DNA of 64,000 nt from Firmicutes bacterium HGW-Firmicutes-7 (GTDB taxonomy: Bacteria > Bacillota > Clostridia > Lachnospirales > Vallitaleaceae), in contig PGZO01000004.1 of NCBI GenBank assembly GCA_002841375.1, positions 62,001 to 126,000 of the forward strand, given 5' to 3'. The translations under genes were made by a program, and so were the position numbers. Below the pieces are notes generated by a model. It made no database searches, had not been told where the DNA came from, and saw only the letters and a list, made by a program, of their open reading frames with translations. Positions 50,785 through 59,767 of the stretch are shown here, in pieces; position 1 is the first letter of the stretch; every line of letters starts with the position of its first letter.

Positions 50785-51550
50785 AAGGGCGATACTAGTA
50801 ATAAGCTTTGGAAGCAGTATTGAAGAAGCTAGATTAAAAGCAATACAGCCAATTGAGGAATTGATTAAAGAAAGCTTTCCAAATTACCAGGTTGAGAGAG
50901 CCTTCACTTCTAATAAAATTATTAAAAAGCTTAAAGAGACGAAGGGACTATTTTTTGATACACCTGAGGAAGGACTACAAAAATTAATTAAAAAAGGATT
51001 TCAGGAAATTATTCTACAACCGTTGCATATTATACCAGGATTTGAATTCGATAAGATAAAAAAAACCATTATGGACAATAGGAGTCCAAGTGTTGAAATA
51101 AGGCTGGGAAAACCATTGCTTTATGATAAGATTGATTATTTGAAAGTGATGGAAGCGCTACAAACTCAATTACCTACAATAAAAGGAAAGCAGGTTGTCT
51201 TATTTATAGGACATGGAACAAATCATCAAGCGAACGAACATTACTATGCGTTACAAACATTTTTAAAGGAACAAGGACACCCTATTATTGTTAGTACCTT
51301 GGAAGCTGACATGGATCAAGTTATGATGCAATTAAAAGAGGGTGGATATACAGAAGTAGTTCTTATGCCCTTCTTATTGGTTGCTGGAGACCATGTTCAA
51401 AATGATTTGTTAGGAGAGGATGAATATTCGTGGAAGAGTAGACTCACAAGTAGTGGATATCTTGTTAAAGCTTATCCTAAGGGCTTGGGAGAAAATCCAG
51501 CTTTTCAAGCTTTATACCTTCAACGGGTACAAGAATTAATCGTACGTTGA
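50774..51550 (+). CDS. cbiK: Anaerobic cobalt chelatase CbiK (sirohydrochlorin cobaltochelatase)
   Basis: CbiK inserts cobalt into sirohydrochlorin, the first committed step of the anaerobic pathway. The protein is 258 residues. The N-terminal AILVISFGSSIEEARLKAI and the metal-binding histidines in LQPLHIIPGFEF (near 86) and IGHGTNHQANEHY (near 148) match. It overlaps cbiO by 11 bases, which couples metal import and insertion. A role in siroheme (iron) formation is possible but less likely in this context. Confidence 0.92.
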   Translation: MESKRAILVISFGSSIEEARLKAIQPIEELIKESFPNYQVERAFTSNKIIKKLKETKGLFFDTPEEGLQKLIKKGFQEIILQPLHIIPGFEFDKIKKTIMDNRSPSVEIRLGKPLLYDKIDYLKVMEALQTQLPTIKGKQVVLFIGHGTNHQANEHYYALQTFLKEQGHPIIVSTLEADMDQVMMQLKEGGYTEVVLMPFLLVAGDHVQNDLLGEDEYSWKSRLTSSGYLVKAYPKGLGENPAFQALYLQRVQELIVR

Positions 51551-51577
51551 AGAAAAATTCTATAGGAGGACAAAAAA

Positions 51578-52216
51578 ATGAATTACCAATATATTGAAGA
51601 TCCCATGGAAATTGAAAGAAGAAGTTTTGAAATTATCCATGAAGAAATGCGGAACACCCAGCTTCCCCCTTTGAAACTCAGCATTATGAAAAGGGTGATT
51701 CACACCTCTACAGATTTTATCTATGAAGATATTTTGCTTTTTAAGGAAGATGTAGAAAACCTACTACTAAATGCTTTTATAGAGGGGTGTACAATTGTTA
51801 CGGATACAGAAATGATAAAAGCAGGCATTAGTAAAAAATTAGCAAATCAGTTGGGGATACAAATAGTGTGTTTTGTAGGAAGTCAAGAAGCGATGGAACA
51901 AGCAAAAAGTGGGGGGGTTACTAGATCCATGGCAGCAGTAGACATCGCTATTCAAGCTCCAGGGAAAAAGGTGTTTGTAGTTGGAAATGCACCGACAGCC
52001 CTATATAGAATTATGGAATGGTGTTCTAAAGGAGATCAAGAAGTTGAGGCCGTTATAGGTGTGCCAGTTGGTTTTGTAGGTGCGGCTGAATCCAAAGAAG
52101 CTCTTTGGGAACAATCTATCCCATCTATTGTCTCAAAAGGACGAAAAGGGGGAAGTACGATAGCAGTTGCCATCATTAATGCAGTAATGAGAGAAGCGGT
52201 GAAAAATCGTGGATGA
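51578..52216 (+). CDS. cbiC: Cobalt-precorrin-8 methylmutase CbiC
   Basis: CbiC moves a methyl group from C11 to C12, giving cobyrinate. It is 212 residues long. The catalytic histidine is in MKRVIHTSTDFIYED near residue 42. TIVTDTEMIKAGI and GNAPTALYRIMEW are also conserved. AGGAGG precedes the ATG. It overlaps the next gene by 8 bases. Confidence 0.94.
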   Translation: MNYQYIEDPMEIERRSFEIIHEEMRNTQLPPLKLSIMKRVIHTSTDFIYEDILLFKEDVENLLLNAFIEGCTIVTDTEMIKAGISKKLANQLGIQIVCFVGSQEAMEQAKSGGVTRSMAAVDIAIQAPGKKVFVVGNAPTALYRIMEWCSKGDQEVEAVIGVPVGFVGAAESKEALWEQSIPSIVSKGRKGGSTIAVAIINAVMREAVKNRG

Positions 52217-53327
52217 TGAAAGATACATTATAAAAGCAGGTAGAAGGCTAAGAACGGGTTATACAACAGGCTCTTGTGCAGCAGCTGCAGCTAAAGCTGC
52301 TGCATGGATGATTAAAAACCAAAAAGTACTTAAACAAGTGACGATTGATACACCGAAAGGGTGGACCTTAACGCTAGATGTACATCAACCAAGCTTTGAT
52401 AAAAGTGAAGCAGCTTGCTGCATTATCAAAGATTCAGGAGATGACCCTGATATAACAAATGGCATTGAGGTTTGGGCTACAGTTAGAAAAGAAGATCATT
52501 ATGAAATGACAATTTCTGGTGGAAAAGGTGTTGGTGTTGTTTCGCAAAAGGGTATGCAAATCCCTGTTGGCAAAGCTGCAATTAATCCGGTACCACTTAA
52601 AATGATTAAGAAAGAAGTAAGAAGCATCTACGAAGAACCACAAGGTGTTTCGATTGTAATTCATCTTCCAGAAGGTGAAACCCTGGCTAAGAAAACCTTT
52701 AATCCTAAGCTAGGTATACTTGGTGGGTTATCCATTCTTGGGACCACTGGAATCGTTGAACCAATGTCAGAGGATGCACTAAAGGATACAATTACGTTAG
52801 AACTAAAGATGCTTAAGGAAAAAGGGTTTTCAACTGCAATTTTAGTACCTGGAAATATTGGCGAAAAGTTCTTAATGAATACCTTTGGTTTGAGAAGTGA
52901 AAATATGGTGAAAATGAGTAACTATTTGGGCCACGCCCTTGAACAATGTGCCAATTTAGCATTTAAGCAAGTGATTATTGGGGGCCACTTAGGAAAACTC
53001 ATTAAGCCGGCGGGTGGCATTTATTATACCCATAATCGAATTAGCTCAACTCGAATGGAAATATTGACAGCGAACTTAGCACTGCTTGGTATGAAAACTG
53101 AAGACTTAATTGCTGTTATGAACTGTCGAACAACAGATGAAGCTATACAAATTGTAACAAGAGCAGGTTTTGAAGAGGTTTATAAGGTTCTAGCTAATAA
53201 GGCTGCTGATAATTGTAAAGCCTATTGCTTCGACCAATTTGAAGTTGGTGTTGTATTATTTAGTATGAAGGAATACTTAACAGCAAGTGATGGTTTTTCA
53301 AAGTTAATGGTGACATGTTTAGCATAA
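52209..53327 (+). CDS. cbiD: Cobalt-precorrin-5B C1-methyltransferase CbiD
   Basis: CbiD methylates C1 of the corrin ring in the anaerobic pathway; it is unrelated to the other methyltransferases. It is 372 residues long. The N-terminus carries the family motif RTGYTTGSCAAAAAKAAAWM, and GTTGIVEPMSEDALKDTI and GNIGEKFLMNTFGL follow. The start is GTG 52209. Its last codons are duplicated just downstream (see repeat at 53301-53364). Confidence 0.94.
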   Translation: MDDERYIIKAGRRLRTGYTTGSCAAAAAKAAAWMIKNQKVLKQVTIDTPKGWTLTLDVHQPSFDKSEAACCIIKDSGDDPDITNGIEVWATVRKEDHYEMTISGGKGVGVVSQKGMQIPVGKAAINPVPLKMIKKEVRSIYEEPQGVSIVIHLPEGETLAKKTFNPKLGILGGLSILGTTGIVEPMSEDALKDTITLELKMLKEKGFSTAILVPGNIGEKFLMNTFGLRSENMVKMSNYLGHALEQCANLAFKQVIIGGHLGKLIKPAGGIYYTHNRISSTRMEILTANLALLGMKTEDLIAVMNCRTTDEAIQIVTRAGFEEVYKVLANKAADNCKAYCFDQFEVGVVLFSMKEYLTASDGFSKLMVTCLA

Positions 53328-53364
53328 ATGGTAATTCCAAGTGAATGGTGACATGTTTAGCATA
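53301..53364 (+). repeat. Tandem duplication of the cbiD tail
   Basis: AATGGTGACATGTTTAGCATA occurs at 53306-53326 and again at 53344-53364, and the match extends five bases to the left with one mismatch. The period is 38 bases. The first copy contains the end of cbiD and its stop codon; the second is outside the gene. It looks like a recent local duplication. Confidence 0.85.
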
Positions 53365-53403
53365 TAGGATCGGGTTTTATAAATATAATGGAGGGCATGC
53401 GAG

Positions 53404-54030
53404 ATGAATACCGTTAAAATTGTTGGAATTGGTCCAGGGCATAAGGATTATATTTTGCCTATCGCTTATAAGGCGGTTGAACAAGCTGACTTACTGATCG
53501 GTGCACAGAGACATCTGGAGATTTTTACTGATTATCGAAAAGAAACTTACTGCTATAGCAATCATTTAGAAGACTTAGTTCATACGCTTGAAACTTCTAT
53601 GGCAACCAAAAAAATTGTGGTACTCGTATCAGGGGACCCAGGTTTTTATAGTTTGATAGATTTTATAAAAGATAGAATGGGAAAAGATGCAATAGAAGTA
53701 GTACCTGGCATTAGTTCTTTTCAATATTTATTTAGTCAGTTGAAACAAAGCTATAAAGCGTATCTTTTGCTTAGCCTTCATGGTCGAAATCTAGATATTG
53801 GTAAACATTTACGAGGTAGTAAAGGACTATTTTTACTAACAGACCGTAAGCATTCACCATCTCAGATTGCAAAAGAACTGATGACGTTAGGATTTGAGGA
53901 TTATAGAATGGTTGTTGGGGAAAATCTTTCCTACAATAATCAACGAATAGAAGTAGGTCGTGTTCAAACTTTTGTTGATGCGGTTTTTTCAAATTTATGT
54001 GTGGTGGTGATTGATAATGAGTTGGAATAG
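53404..54030 (+). CDS. cbiE: Cobalt-precorrin-7 C5-methyltransferase CbiE
   Basis: This is a SAM-dependent tetrapyrrole methyltransferase of 208 residues. The opening VKIVGIGPGHKDYILPIAYKA is the family loop, with VSGDPGFYS near residue 78 and GISSFQYLFSQL after it. It acts with CbiT on the same intermediate. In some organisms the two are fused as CobL. Here they are separate with a 14-base overlap. Confidence 0.92.
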   Translation: MNTVKIVGIGPGHKDYILPIAYKAVEQADLLIGAQRHLEIFTDYRKETYCYSNHLEDLVHTLETSMATKKIVVLVSGDPGFYSLIDFIKDRMGKDAIEVVPGISSFQYLFSQLKQSYKAYLLLSLHGRNLDIGKHLRGSKGLFLLTDRKHSPSQIAKELMTLGFEDYRMVVGENLSYNNQRIEVGRVQTFVDAVFSNLCVVVIDNELE

Positions 54031-54622
54031 AGAAACACAGGGTATACCAGATGAAGAATTTGTTAGAGGTTCAATACCAATGACGAAATGTGAGATTAGA
54101 ACCATCAGTTTATCTAAGCTTCAGTTAAAGAAAACTTCGAAGGTGTTGGACATTGGTTGTGGAACAGGAAGCATGAGTATTGAATGTGGCATTTTAAGCG
54201 CTGACGGCTTCGTAACAGCAATAGATCAAAATGATGAGGCCGTTGAATTAACGCTACAAAATGCGCGCAAGTTCAACGTAAAAAACATTTCCATTATTCG
54301 TGGTAAAGCACCCGAGCGTTTACCAGAGCAAACTTATGATCGAATTTTTTTAGGTGGGGGAAGTAAAGCGATTGAACCCATTATCGCTTTTGTTAAAGAA
54401 CATCTAACACCAAGTGGTATATTTGTAGCAAATACAATTTTACTTGAAAGCACCTATAAAATATTACAAGCATTAGAAAATGAAGGATTTATAGAAATAA
54501 GCTGTACCCAAGCTCAAATATCTAGAGGCCTTAAGAACCCTGGATGGATGATGAAAGCACTTAATCCAGTTTATATTATCTCAGCAATCAATCCAATTAG
54601 GGAGGAAAAATCAAATGGCTAA
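54017..54622 (+). CDS. cbiT: Cobalt-precorrin-6B C15-methyltransferase (decarboxylating) CbiT
   Basis: This 201-residue Rossmann-fold methyltransferase methylates C15 and removes the C12 acetate carboxylate. VLDIGCGTGSMSIECGIL near residue 40 is the SAM loop, AIDQNDEAVELT the ribose-binding acidic strand and IFLGGGSKAIEPII a CbiT feature. The ATG at 54017 follows GGTGGTGAT; translation is probably coupled to cbiE. Confidence 0.93.
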   Translation: MSWNRETQGIPDEEFVRGSIPMTKCEIRTISLSKLQLKKTSKVLDIGCGTGSMSIECGILSADGFVTAIDQNDEAVELTLQNARKFNVKNISIIRGKAPERLPEQTYDRIFLGGGSKAIEPIIAFVKEHLTPSGIFVANTILLESTYKILQALENEGFIEISCTQAQISRGLKNPGWMMKALNPVYIISAINPIREEKSNG

Positions 54623-55316
54623 ATTTTATGGTATTGGCGTAGGACCTGGAGATCCAGAATTATTAACGCTAAAGGCAACTCGAATTTTAAGCATCATTGA
54701 TGTACTTCTAATTCCACAAACACAAAAAGATAAAAAAGGTATTGCGTATACGATTATGGAACCCTTCTTAAAGGAAGGTATAGAGTTGGTGTATATTGAC
54801 TTTCCTATGGTGGCCGATGAGGATGCATTTATTCAAGCAGGTAAACAAGCAGCCCATATTATAACTGCTCAGACAAAACAGGGAAAAAGTAGTGCATTTG
54901 TAACGTTAGGAGATCCGTCGGTTTACAGCACCTATGGCTATATTGTAAAAGCCTTAGAAGGACAAGTGGAAATAGAGACAATCCCAGGAATTACCTCCTT
55001 TTGTGCAGCAGCAGCATTAGCCAATCGACCTTTAGTAGAAAAGGATGAAATATTAACCATCGTGCCAATGAATGCGTCTGATGAAAGAATTGATGCAGCA
55101 CTCAAAGTAGGAGACGCGTTTGCTTTTATGAAGATCTATAAAAGAGAGGAAAGAGTTGCCAATCATCTTACGAAGTATGATATGGAAGAGGATGGCATAT
55201 TGGTTCAAAGGTGCGGCTTTAAAGAAGCGATGGTGCATTCAGATGTGATTGAAAGTTTACATGAAAATAAAGATTATTTGACACTCGTTTTAAGCAGAAA
55301 GGAGGAAATGGCATGA
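54615..55316 (+). CDS. cbiL: Cobalt-precorrin-2 C20-methyltransferase CbiL
   Basis: This 233-residue enzyme adds a methyl group at C20, the first methylation after cobalt insertion. YGIGVGPGDPELLTLKATRIL is the family opening, with LGDPSVYSTYGYI near residue 97 and GITSFCAAAALANRPL. GGGAGGAAA precedes ATG 54615. It overlaps cbiT by 8 bases and cbiF by 4. Confidence 0.94.
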   Translation: MAKFYGIGVGPGDPELLTLKATRILSIIDVLLIPQTQKDKKGIAYTIMEPFLKEGIELVYIDFPMVADEDAFIQAGKQAAHIITAQTKQGKSSAFVTLGDPSVYSTYGYIVKALEGQVEIETIPGITSFCAAAALANRPLVEKDEILTIVPMNASDERIDAALKVGDAFAFMKIYKREERVANHLTKYDMEEDGILVQRCGFKEAMVHSDVIESLHENKDYLTLVLSRKEEMA

Positions 55317-56071
55317 TAAAATTTGTTGGTGCAGGTCCTGGTGATCCAGAGTTAATAACGGTTAAAGGTATGAAGGCGTTACAAGAGGCTGATTGTGTTA
55401 TTTATGCCGGTTCCTTAGTAAATGAAAAGCTTCTACAGTATTGTAAGAAAGAGGTTTTCATTCATAATAGCGCAGAAATGAACTTAGATCAAGTAATAGA
55501 AGTGATGGTGGAGATGGAAGCTCAAGGTAAAACAACCATTCGATTACATACAGGAGATCCATCAATCTATGGTGCAATAAGAGAACAAATGGATCGATTA
55601 AAGGTTCAAAATATTTCATATGATGTCATACCTGGTGTGAGCTCCTTTTTAGGTGCTGCTGCAAGCATAAAACAAGAATTTACCTTACCTGGCGTATCAC
55701 AGACGATCATTATCACGAGGCTTCCTGGTAGAACTGGAAAAAGCGAAGGGGGTAGCTTGGAGGAGCTGGCAAAGCATCAAGCTTCAATGGCAATATTCTT
55801 ATCTGTTCAAGCAATAGAAGACGTGGTTGCTACGCTTGGCAAAAGTTATTCAGAAGATACACCCATTGCTGTGATTTATAAAGCTACTTGGGAAGATGAA
55901 AAAATAGTGCAAGGAACCTTAAAGGATATTGCCAAAAAGGTAAAAGATGCCGGAATAACAAGATTCGCACAAATTTTAATAGGTAATTTCATGGCAGACA
56001 AATATGAGCTTTCCAAGCTGTATGATGCTAACTTTTCTCATATGTACCGAGAAGGAGGGAATAAAGCGTGA
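55313..56071 (+). CDS. cbiF: Cobalt-precorrin-4 C11-methyltransferase CbiF
   Basis: This is a 252-residue tetrapyrrole methyltransferase. FVGAGPGDPELITVKGMKALQ at the N-terminus, LHTGDPSIYGAIREQMDRL near residue 82 and SSFLGAAASIKQEFTLPGVSQTI point to CbiF rather than CobA, since the TLP motif with ITR and PGRT follows. Its ATG overlaps the cbiL stop. Confidence 0.94.
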   Translation: MIKFVGAGPGDPELITVKGMKALQEADCVIYAGSLVNEKLLQYCKKEVFIHNSAEMNLDQVIEVMVEMEAQGKTTIRLHTGDPSIYGAIREQMDRLKVQNISYDVIPGVSSFLGAAASIKQEFTLPGVSQTIIITRLPGRTGKSEGGSLEELAKHQASMAIFLSVQAIEDVVATLGKSYSEDTPIAVIYKATWEDEKIVQGTLKDIAKKVKDAGITRFAQILIGNFMADKYELSKLYDANFSHMYREGGNKA

Positions 56072-56814
56072 TATGTAAACCTAAAATTTTTGCAATTGGT
56101 ATAGGCCCTGGCGAAATTAGTGGTATGACCTTAAGGGCATTTGAAACGATTAAGCTATGTGAAGCGGTCATTGGTTATAGTGCATATATCCAGCAAATAA
56201 GAGAACTGCTTGTGAATAAACATGTATTTGAAAATGGAATGGGCAAGGAAAAGGAAAGGTGCCAAAAGGCAATAGACCTTGCTTTAGAAGGAAAAAGCGT
56301 CTGTATGGTTTGTAGTGGTGACGCAGGGTTATACGGAATGGCGGGCTTATTATATGAACTTCTAGAAAAAAAAGGCCTGTTAGAACAAGTAGAAATGGAA
56401 GTAATACCTGGTGTGACTTCTGCCCTTTCTTGCTCTGCGTTGTTGGGTGCACCTATTGTCGAAGATTTCTGCACGATTAGTTTAAGTGACTACATGACGC
56501 CTTATAGTACCATCCTTAAAAGAATTACTTATGCAACCAAAGGAGATTTCACCATTGTTCTGTATAATCCAAGAAGTCTACAACGCCCTGAGTATCTAAA
56601 AGAAGCCTTAGATAAAGTAATACAGGAACGAGATGGCAAAACACCTGTTGGGATCGTGAGAAATGCTGGTAGGGAAGGGCAGGAGATTATTAGAACAACT
56701 TTGGACCAAGTACCTACGGAGCAGGTGGATATGTTTTGTACAATCCTAATTGGCAATACTAAAACGAGATGGATTGGTGACTATATGGTTACTTCAAGGG
56801 GTTATGACCTATGA
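56068..56814 (+). CDS. cbiH: Cobalt-precorrin-3 C17-methyltransferase CbiH
   Basis: CbiH performs ring contraction together with methylation at C17. The protein is 248 residues. IFAIGIGPGEISGMTLRAFE, VCSGDAGLYGMAGLLYE and the C-terminal LYNPRSLQRPEYLKEA and GIVRNAGREGQ are hallmarks. The start is GTG 56068, overlapping cbiF. CbiG, its partner in lactone opening, is encoded further downstream at the window edge. Confidence 0.94.
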   Translation: MICKPKIFAIGIGPGEISGMTLRAFETIKLCEAVIGYSAYIQQIRELLVNKHVFENGMGKEKERCQKAIDLALEGKSVCMVCSGDAGLYGMAGLLYELLEKKGLLEQVEMEVIPGVTSALSCSALLGAPIVEDFCTISLSDYMTPYSTILKRITYATKGDFTIVLYNPRSLQRPEYLKEALDKVIQERDGKTPVGIVRNAGREGQEIIRTTLDQVPTEQVDMFCTILIGNTKTRWIGDYMVTSRGYDL

Positions 56815-57596
56815 TTCTAATTTTAGGTGGCACAGGAGACAGTGTAGTGTTGGCGGAGAAATTGTATGCGCTTACGGATAAACTGATTTTAAGTACGGCT
56901 ACCGACTATGGAGAACATGTTGCAAAGCAAGCTTTTAAAGGTTTGGTCATAAGCGGTCAAATGGATTACGAAGCGCTGAAAACATTTTGTGAAAATCATC
57001 TAGTAACCTATATTGTGGACGCAACCCATCCTTATGCTCAAGTCATATCAGAAAATGCCATTATGGTCAGTGAAGCCTTGGGGCTATTATACTATCGTTA
57101 TGAAAGACCAAGGAGTGAAGTCCATCAGGATCGTATAGAATCAGCTAAGGTGATTTATTGTAAGGATTATGAAACAGCAGGTAAAATTATAGATGCGGGT
57201 GAAGGAAATGTCTTAATGACAACAGGTAGTAGACAAGTAGAAAAGATGGTTAAGGAAATTAAGGATATTAAGCGCATTTATGTAAGGGTGTTGCCGAAAT
57301 CTGAACATCTTATAAAGTTGGAAGCATTACAACTTATGCCGGACCAAATAATTGCGATGAAAGGTCCTTTCAGTATAGAAATGAACAAACTGATGTTGGC
57401 TCAAGTCAAGGCAAAATATATCGTTACAAAAGAAAGTGGGGTTCAAGGTAAAACAGATGAGAAGCTCCAAGCTGCAAGGGAAATGGACATCCAAGTTATC
57501 CTTATAAAACGACCTGAAATCAGTTACCCAACAGTGTGTACTTCCATTGATGAAATGGTAGATTTAATTGAAAACAGATTACAGCTTAAAGAATAA
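56811..57596 (+). CDS. cbiJ: Cobalt-precorrin-6A reductase CbiJ
   Basis: CbiJ reduces the C18-C19 double bond with a nicotinamide cofactor. The protein is 261 residues. ILILGGTGDSVVLAEKLY at the start, VDATHPYAQVISENA near residue 72 and MTTGSRQVEKM near 138 are family features. It overlaps cbiH by 4 bases and is followed by hemA after 12 bases. Confidence 0.92.
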   Translation: MILILGGTGDSVVLAEKLYALTDKLILSTATDYGEHVAKQAFKGLVISGQMDYEALKTFCENHLVTYIVDATHPYAQVISENAIMVSEALGLLYYRYERPRSEVHQDRIESAKVIYCKDYETAGKIIDAGEGNVLMTTGSRQVEKMVKEIKDIKRIYVRVLPKSEHLIKLEALQLMPDQIIAMKGPFSIEMNKLMLAQVKAKYIVTKESGVQGKTDEKLQAAREMDIQVILIKRPEISYPTVCTSIDEMVDLIENRLQLKE

Positions 57597-57608
57597 AGAG
57601 GTGAGAAC

Positions 57609-58856
57609 ATGCAAATTGTTTTAGTTGGTATTAGCCATAAGCAAGCGCCTATTGAAATAAGAGAAAGAATTGCATTTACACTTTCTAAGAGAAGAAATGC
57701 AATGCAACAGCTAATAAGTGAAGGAATTGAAGAGGCTGTCATTCTTTCTACATGTAATAGAAGTGAAATTATTGCTGCAACAAGTCAACCTGAAAAATGC
57801 ATACAGATTATACTGAATTATTTAAATGATTATGCAGGAGAGGATCTTTCGCCCTATTTCATAATTAAAGAGGGCGAAAAGGCTATGTTGCATATTTTTG
57901 AAGTGGCTTGTGGGTTAGATTCTATCGTAATCGGTGAAGATCAAATTCTAGGGCAAGTTAAGGAAGCACTTGAAATAGCCCAAGAAGTCGGTAGTGGGAA
58001 GAAATTTTTATCGAAATTAATAAGAGAAGCCATAACCTTCTCAAAGTTGATGCGAACCACGTATGCTTTTTCCGAAAATCCATTATCCATTGGCTCTATT
58101 GGTGTGAAATTTATTAAAGAAAGAATAGGTAGTTTAAAAACAAAAAAAGTTTTAATTATCGGTACTGGTAAAATTGGATGTTTGGTATTAAAGTATTTGT
58201 TAGAGGAAGAGGTAGAAGAAATTTATATTGCAAATAGGACACATTCAAAAATAAATCGGATATTAGAAGATCATGAAAGCATTAGAGGAGTAAAATACGA
58301 AGATAGGTATGAGGCATTGACAGATATGGATATACTGATCACTGGAACTTCGTCACCTCATATCGTCATTAAAGAAGAATATATGCATAAATTGAACAAG
58401 CCTCTTGCAATATTAGATTTGGCCGTACCAAGAGACGTTGATCCTAATGTTGAAAAATCACCGCTGATACAACTATTTACAGTAGATGATCTGCAAACTA
58501 TTGTAGATGGTCATTTGCAATATAGGTACTGTATTGCTGAAAAGATAAGAGAATTGATTTATGATGAAGTAGAAAAAATGTCTATATGGATGCTACAAAG
58601 TCAAGTAGATCCAATTATCGAATGTATAAATACCTGGCAAAAGCAAATTATTAAAGAAACTTTGGATCAATTATCTAAAAATAGTTCTTTTGAAATATCT
58701 GAGAAGGAATATTTAGAACAGCTTATGGGAACGTCCATTAGAAGAGTTATGAGAAATCCAATTAAGCAGCTGAAGAACCTTAATGAACCAAATAAAATTG
58801 AAGAATACGGTAAAATCATTAAGCATTTATTTACGGAAGGAAGTCGAAAAAAATGA
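57609..58856 (+). CDS. hemA: Glutamyl-tRNA reductase HemA
   Basis: HemA makes glutamate-1-semialdehyde from glutamyl-tRNA, the entry to tetrapyrrole synthesis. The protein is 415 residues. The catalytic Cys49 is in LSTCNRSEI. LDSIVIGEDQILGQVKEA near residue 108 and the NADPH-binding VLIIGTGKIGCLVLKYL near 180 follow. GAGGTGAG precedes the ATG. Its presence inside the cobalamin operon ties precursor supply to B12 status. Confidence 0.95.
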   Translation: MQIVLVGISHKQAPIEIRERIAFTLSKRRNAMQQLISEGIEEAVILSTCNRSEIIAATSQPEKCIQIILNYLNDYAGEDLSPYFIIKEGEKAMLHIFEVACGLDSIVIGEDQILGQVKEALEIAQEVGSGKKFLSKLIREAITFSKLMRTTYAFSENPLSIGSIGVKFIKERIGSLKTKKVLIIGTGKIGCLVLKYLLEEEVEEIYIANRTHSKINRILEDHESIRGVKYEDRYEALTDMDILITGTSSPHIVIKEEYMHKLNKPLAILDLAVPRDVDPNVEKSPLIQLFTVDDLQTIVDGHLQYRYCIAEKIRELIYDEVEKMSIWMLQSQVDPIIECINTWQKQIIKETLDQLSKNSSFEISEKEYLEQLMGTSIRRVMRNPIKQLKNLNEPNKIEEYGKIIKHLFTEGSRKK

Positions 58857-59767
58857 AAATTAAAGTTGGGACTAGAGGCAGTAAATTGGCATTAACACAA
58901 ACCCGGATGGTAGTCGATGAGTTAATGCGATATTTTCCTGATATCCAATTTGAGATTCAAACGATCGTTACAAAGGGAGATCGCATTCAAGATGTTAGTA
59001 TAGAAAAAATTGGTGATAAGGGAGTTTTCATTAAAGAAATCGAAGACGCCTTGCTGCTCGGAACGATAGATATGGCAATTCATAGTATGAAAGATATGCC
59101 AGCAGAAGTGACACAAGGGCTTGTTTTTACAGAGAGTCCAGCTAGAGAAGATGCAACTGACACGCTTGTAACATCACACAATATTTGTAGCATCATGGAA
59201 CTTCCGCTGAATGCAGTTGTAGCTACTGGAAGTAAAAGACGTTCTTATCAGTTGTTAAAAATGAGGCCTGACATTAAAGTGATTGGAATTAGAGGTAACA
59301 TAGATACAAGAATTAATAAAATGCTCCAACAACAATTAGATGGTGTTATTCTTGCCACAGCAGGCTTGAATAGATTAAAGCTTCAAGAAGCTAAAGACTA
59401 TAATTGTATGAGAATTCCTATGGAAAGCATGGTTCCTGCACCGGCTCAAGGTATTTTAGGAATTCAAATTAAAGAAGGTCGACCTGATTTGCTTGAAATT
59501 ATTAATAAAATTAAAGAGCCAGTTACGAACCTACAATTAAAAGCAGAAAGAAGCTTTTTGAAAACGCTTGGAGGCAACTGTCATCTTCCGATCGGTGCAT
59601 ATTGCAAAGTTGAAGCTGAACAATTGGAGTTAATCGGTTTATATGGCACAGAAGATGGTGCATTTATGTTGAGTCATACAATGACAGGTAAGCATGAAGA
59701 TGCTCAAAGTATTGGCAATGAATTGGCAAATAAAATAAAAGCGGAGGTGGAGGCATATGGTAGGTAA
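58853..59767 (+). CDS. hemC: Porphobilinogen deaminase HemC
   Basis: HemC polymerises four porphobilinogens into hydroxymethylbilane. The protein is 304 residues. IKVGTRGSKLALTQTRMVVDEL opens the protein; HSMKDMPAEV near residue 82 and Cys243 in GGNCHLPIGAYC, the dipyrromethane attachment site, are present. The ATG overlaps the hemA stop by 4 bases. Confidence 0.96.
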   Translation: MKIKVGTRGSKLALTQTRMVVDELMRYFPDIQFEIQTIVTKGDRIQDVSIEKIGDKGVFIKEIEDALLLGTIDMAIHSMKDMPAEVTQGLVFTESPAREDATDTLVTSHNICSIMELPLNAVVATGSKRRSYQLLKMRPDIKVIGIRGNIDTRINKMLQQQLDGVILATAGLNRLKLQEAKDYNCMRIPMESMVPAPAQGILGIQIKEGRPDLLEIINKIKEPVTNLQLKAERSFLKTLGGNCHLPIGAYCKVEAEQLELIGLYGTEDGAFMLSHTMTGKHEDAQSIGNELANKIKAEVEAYGR

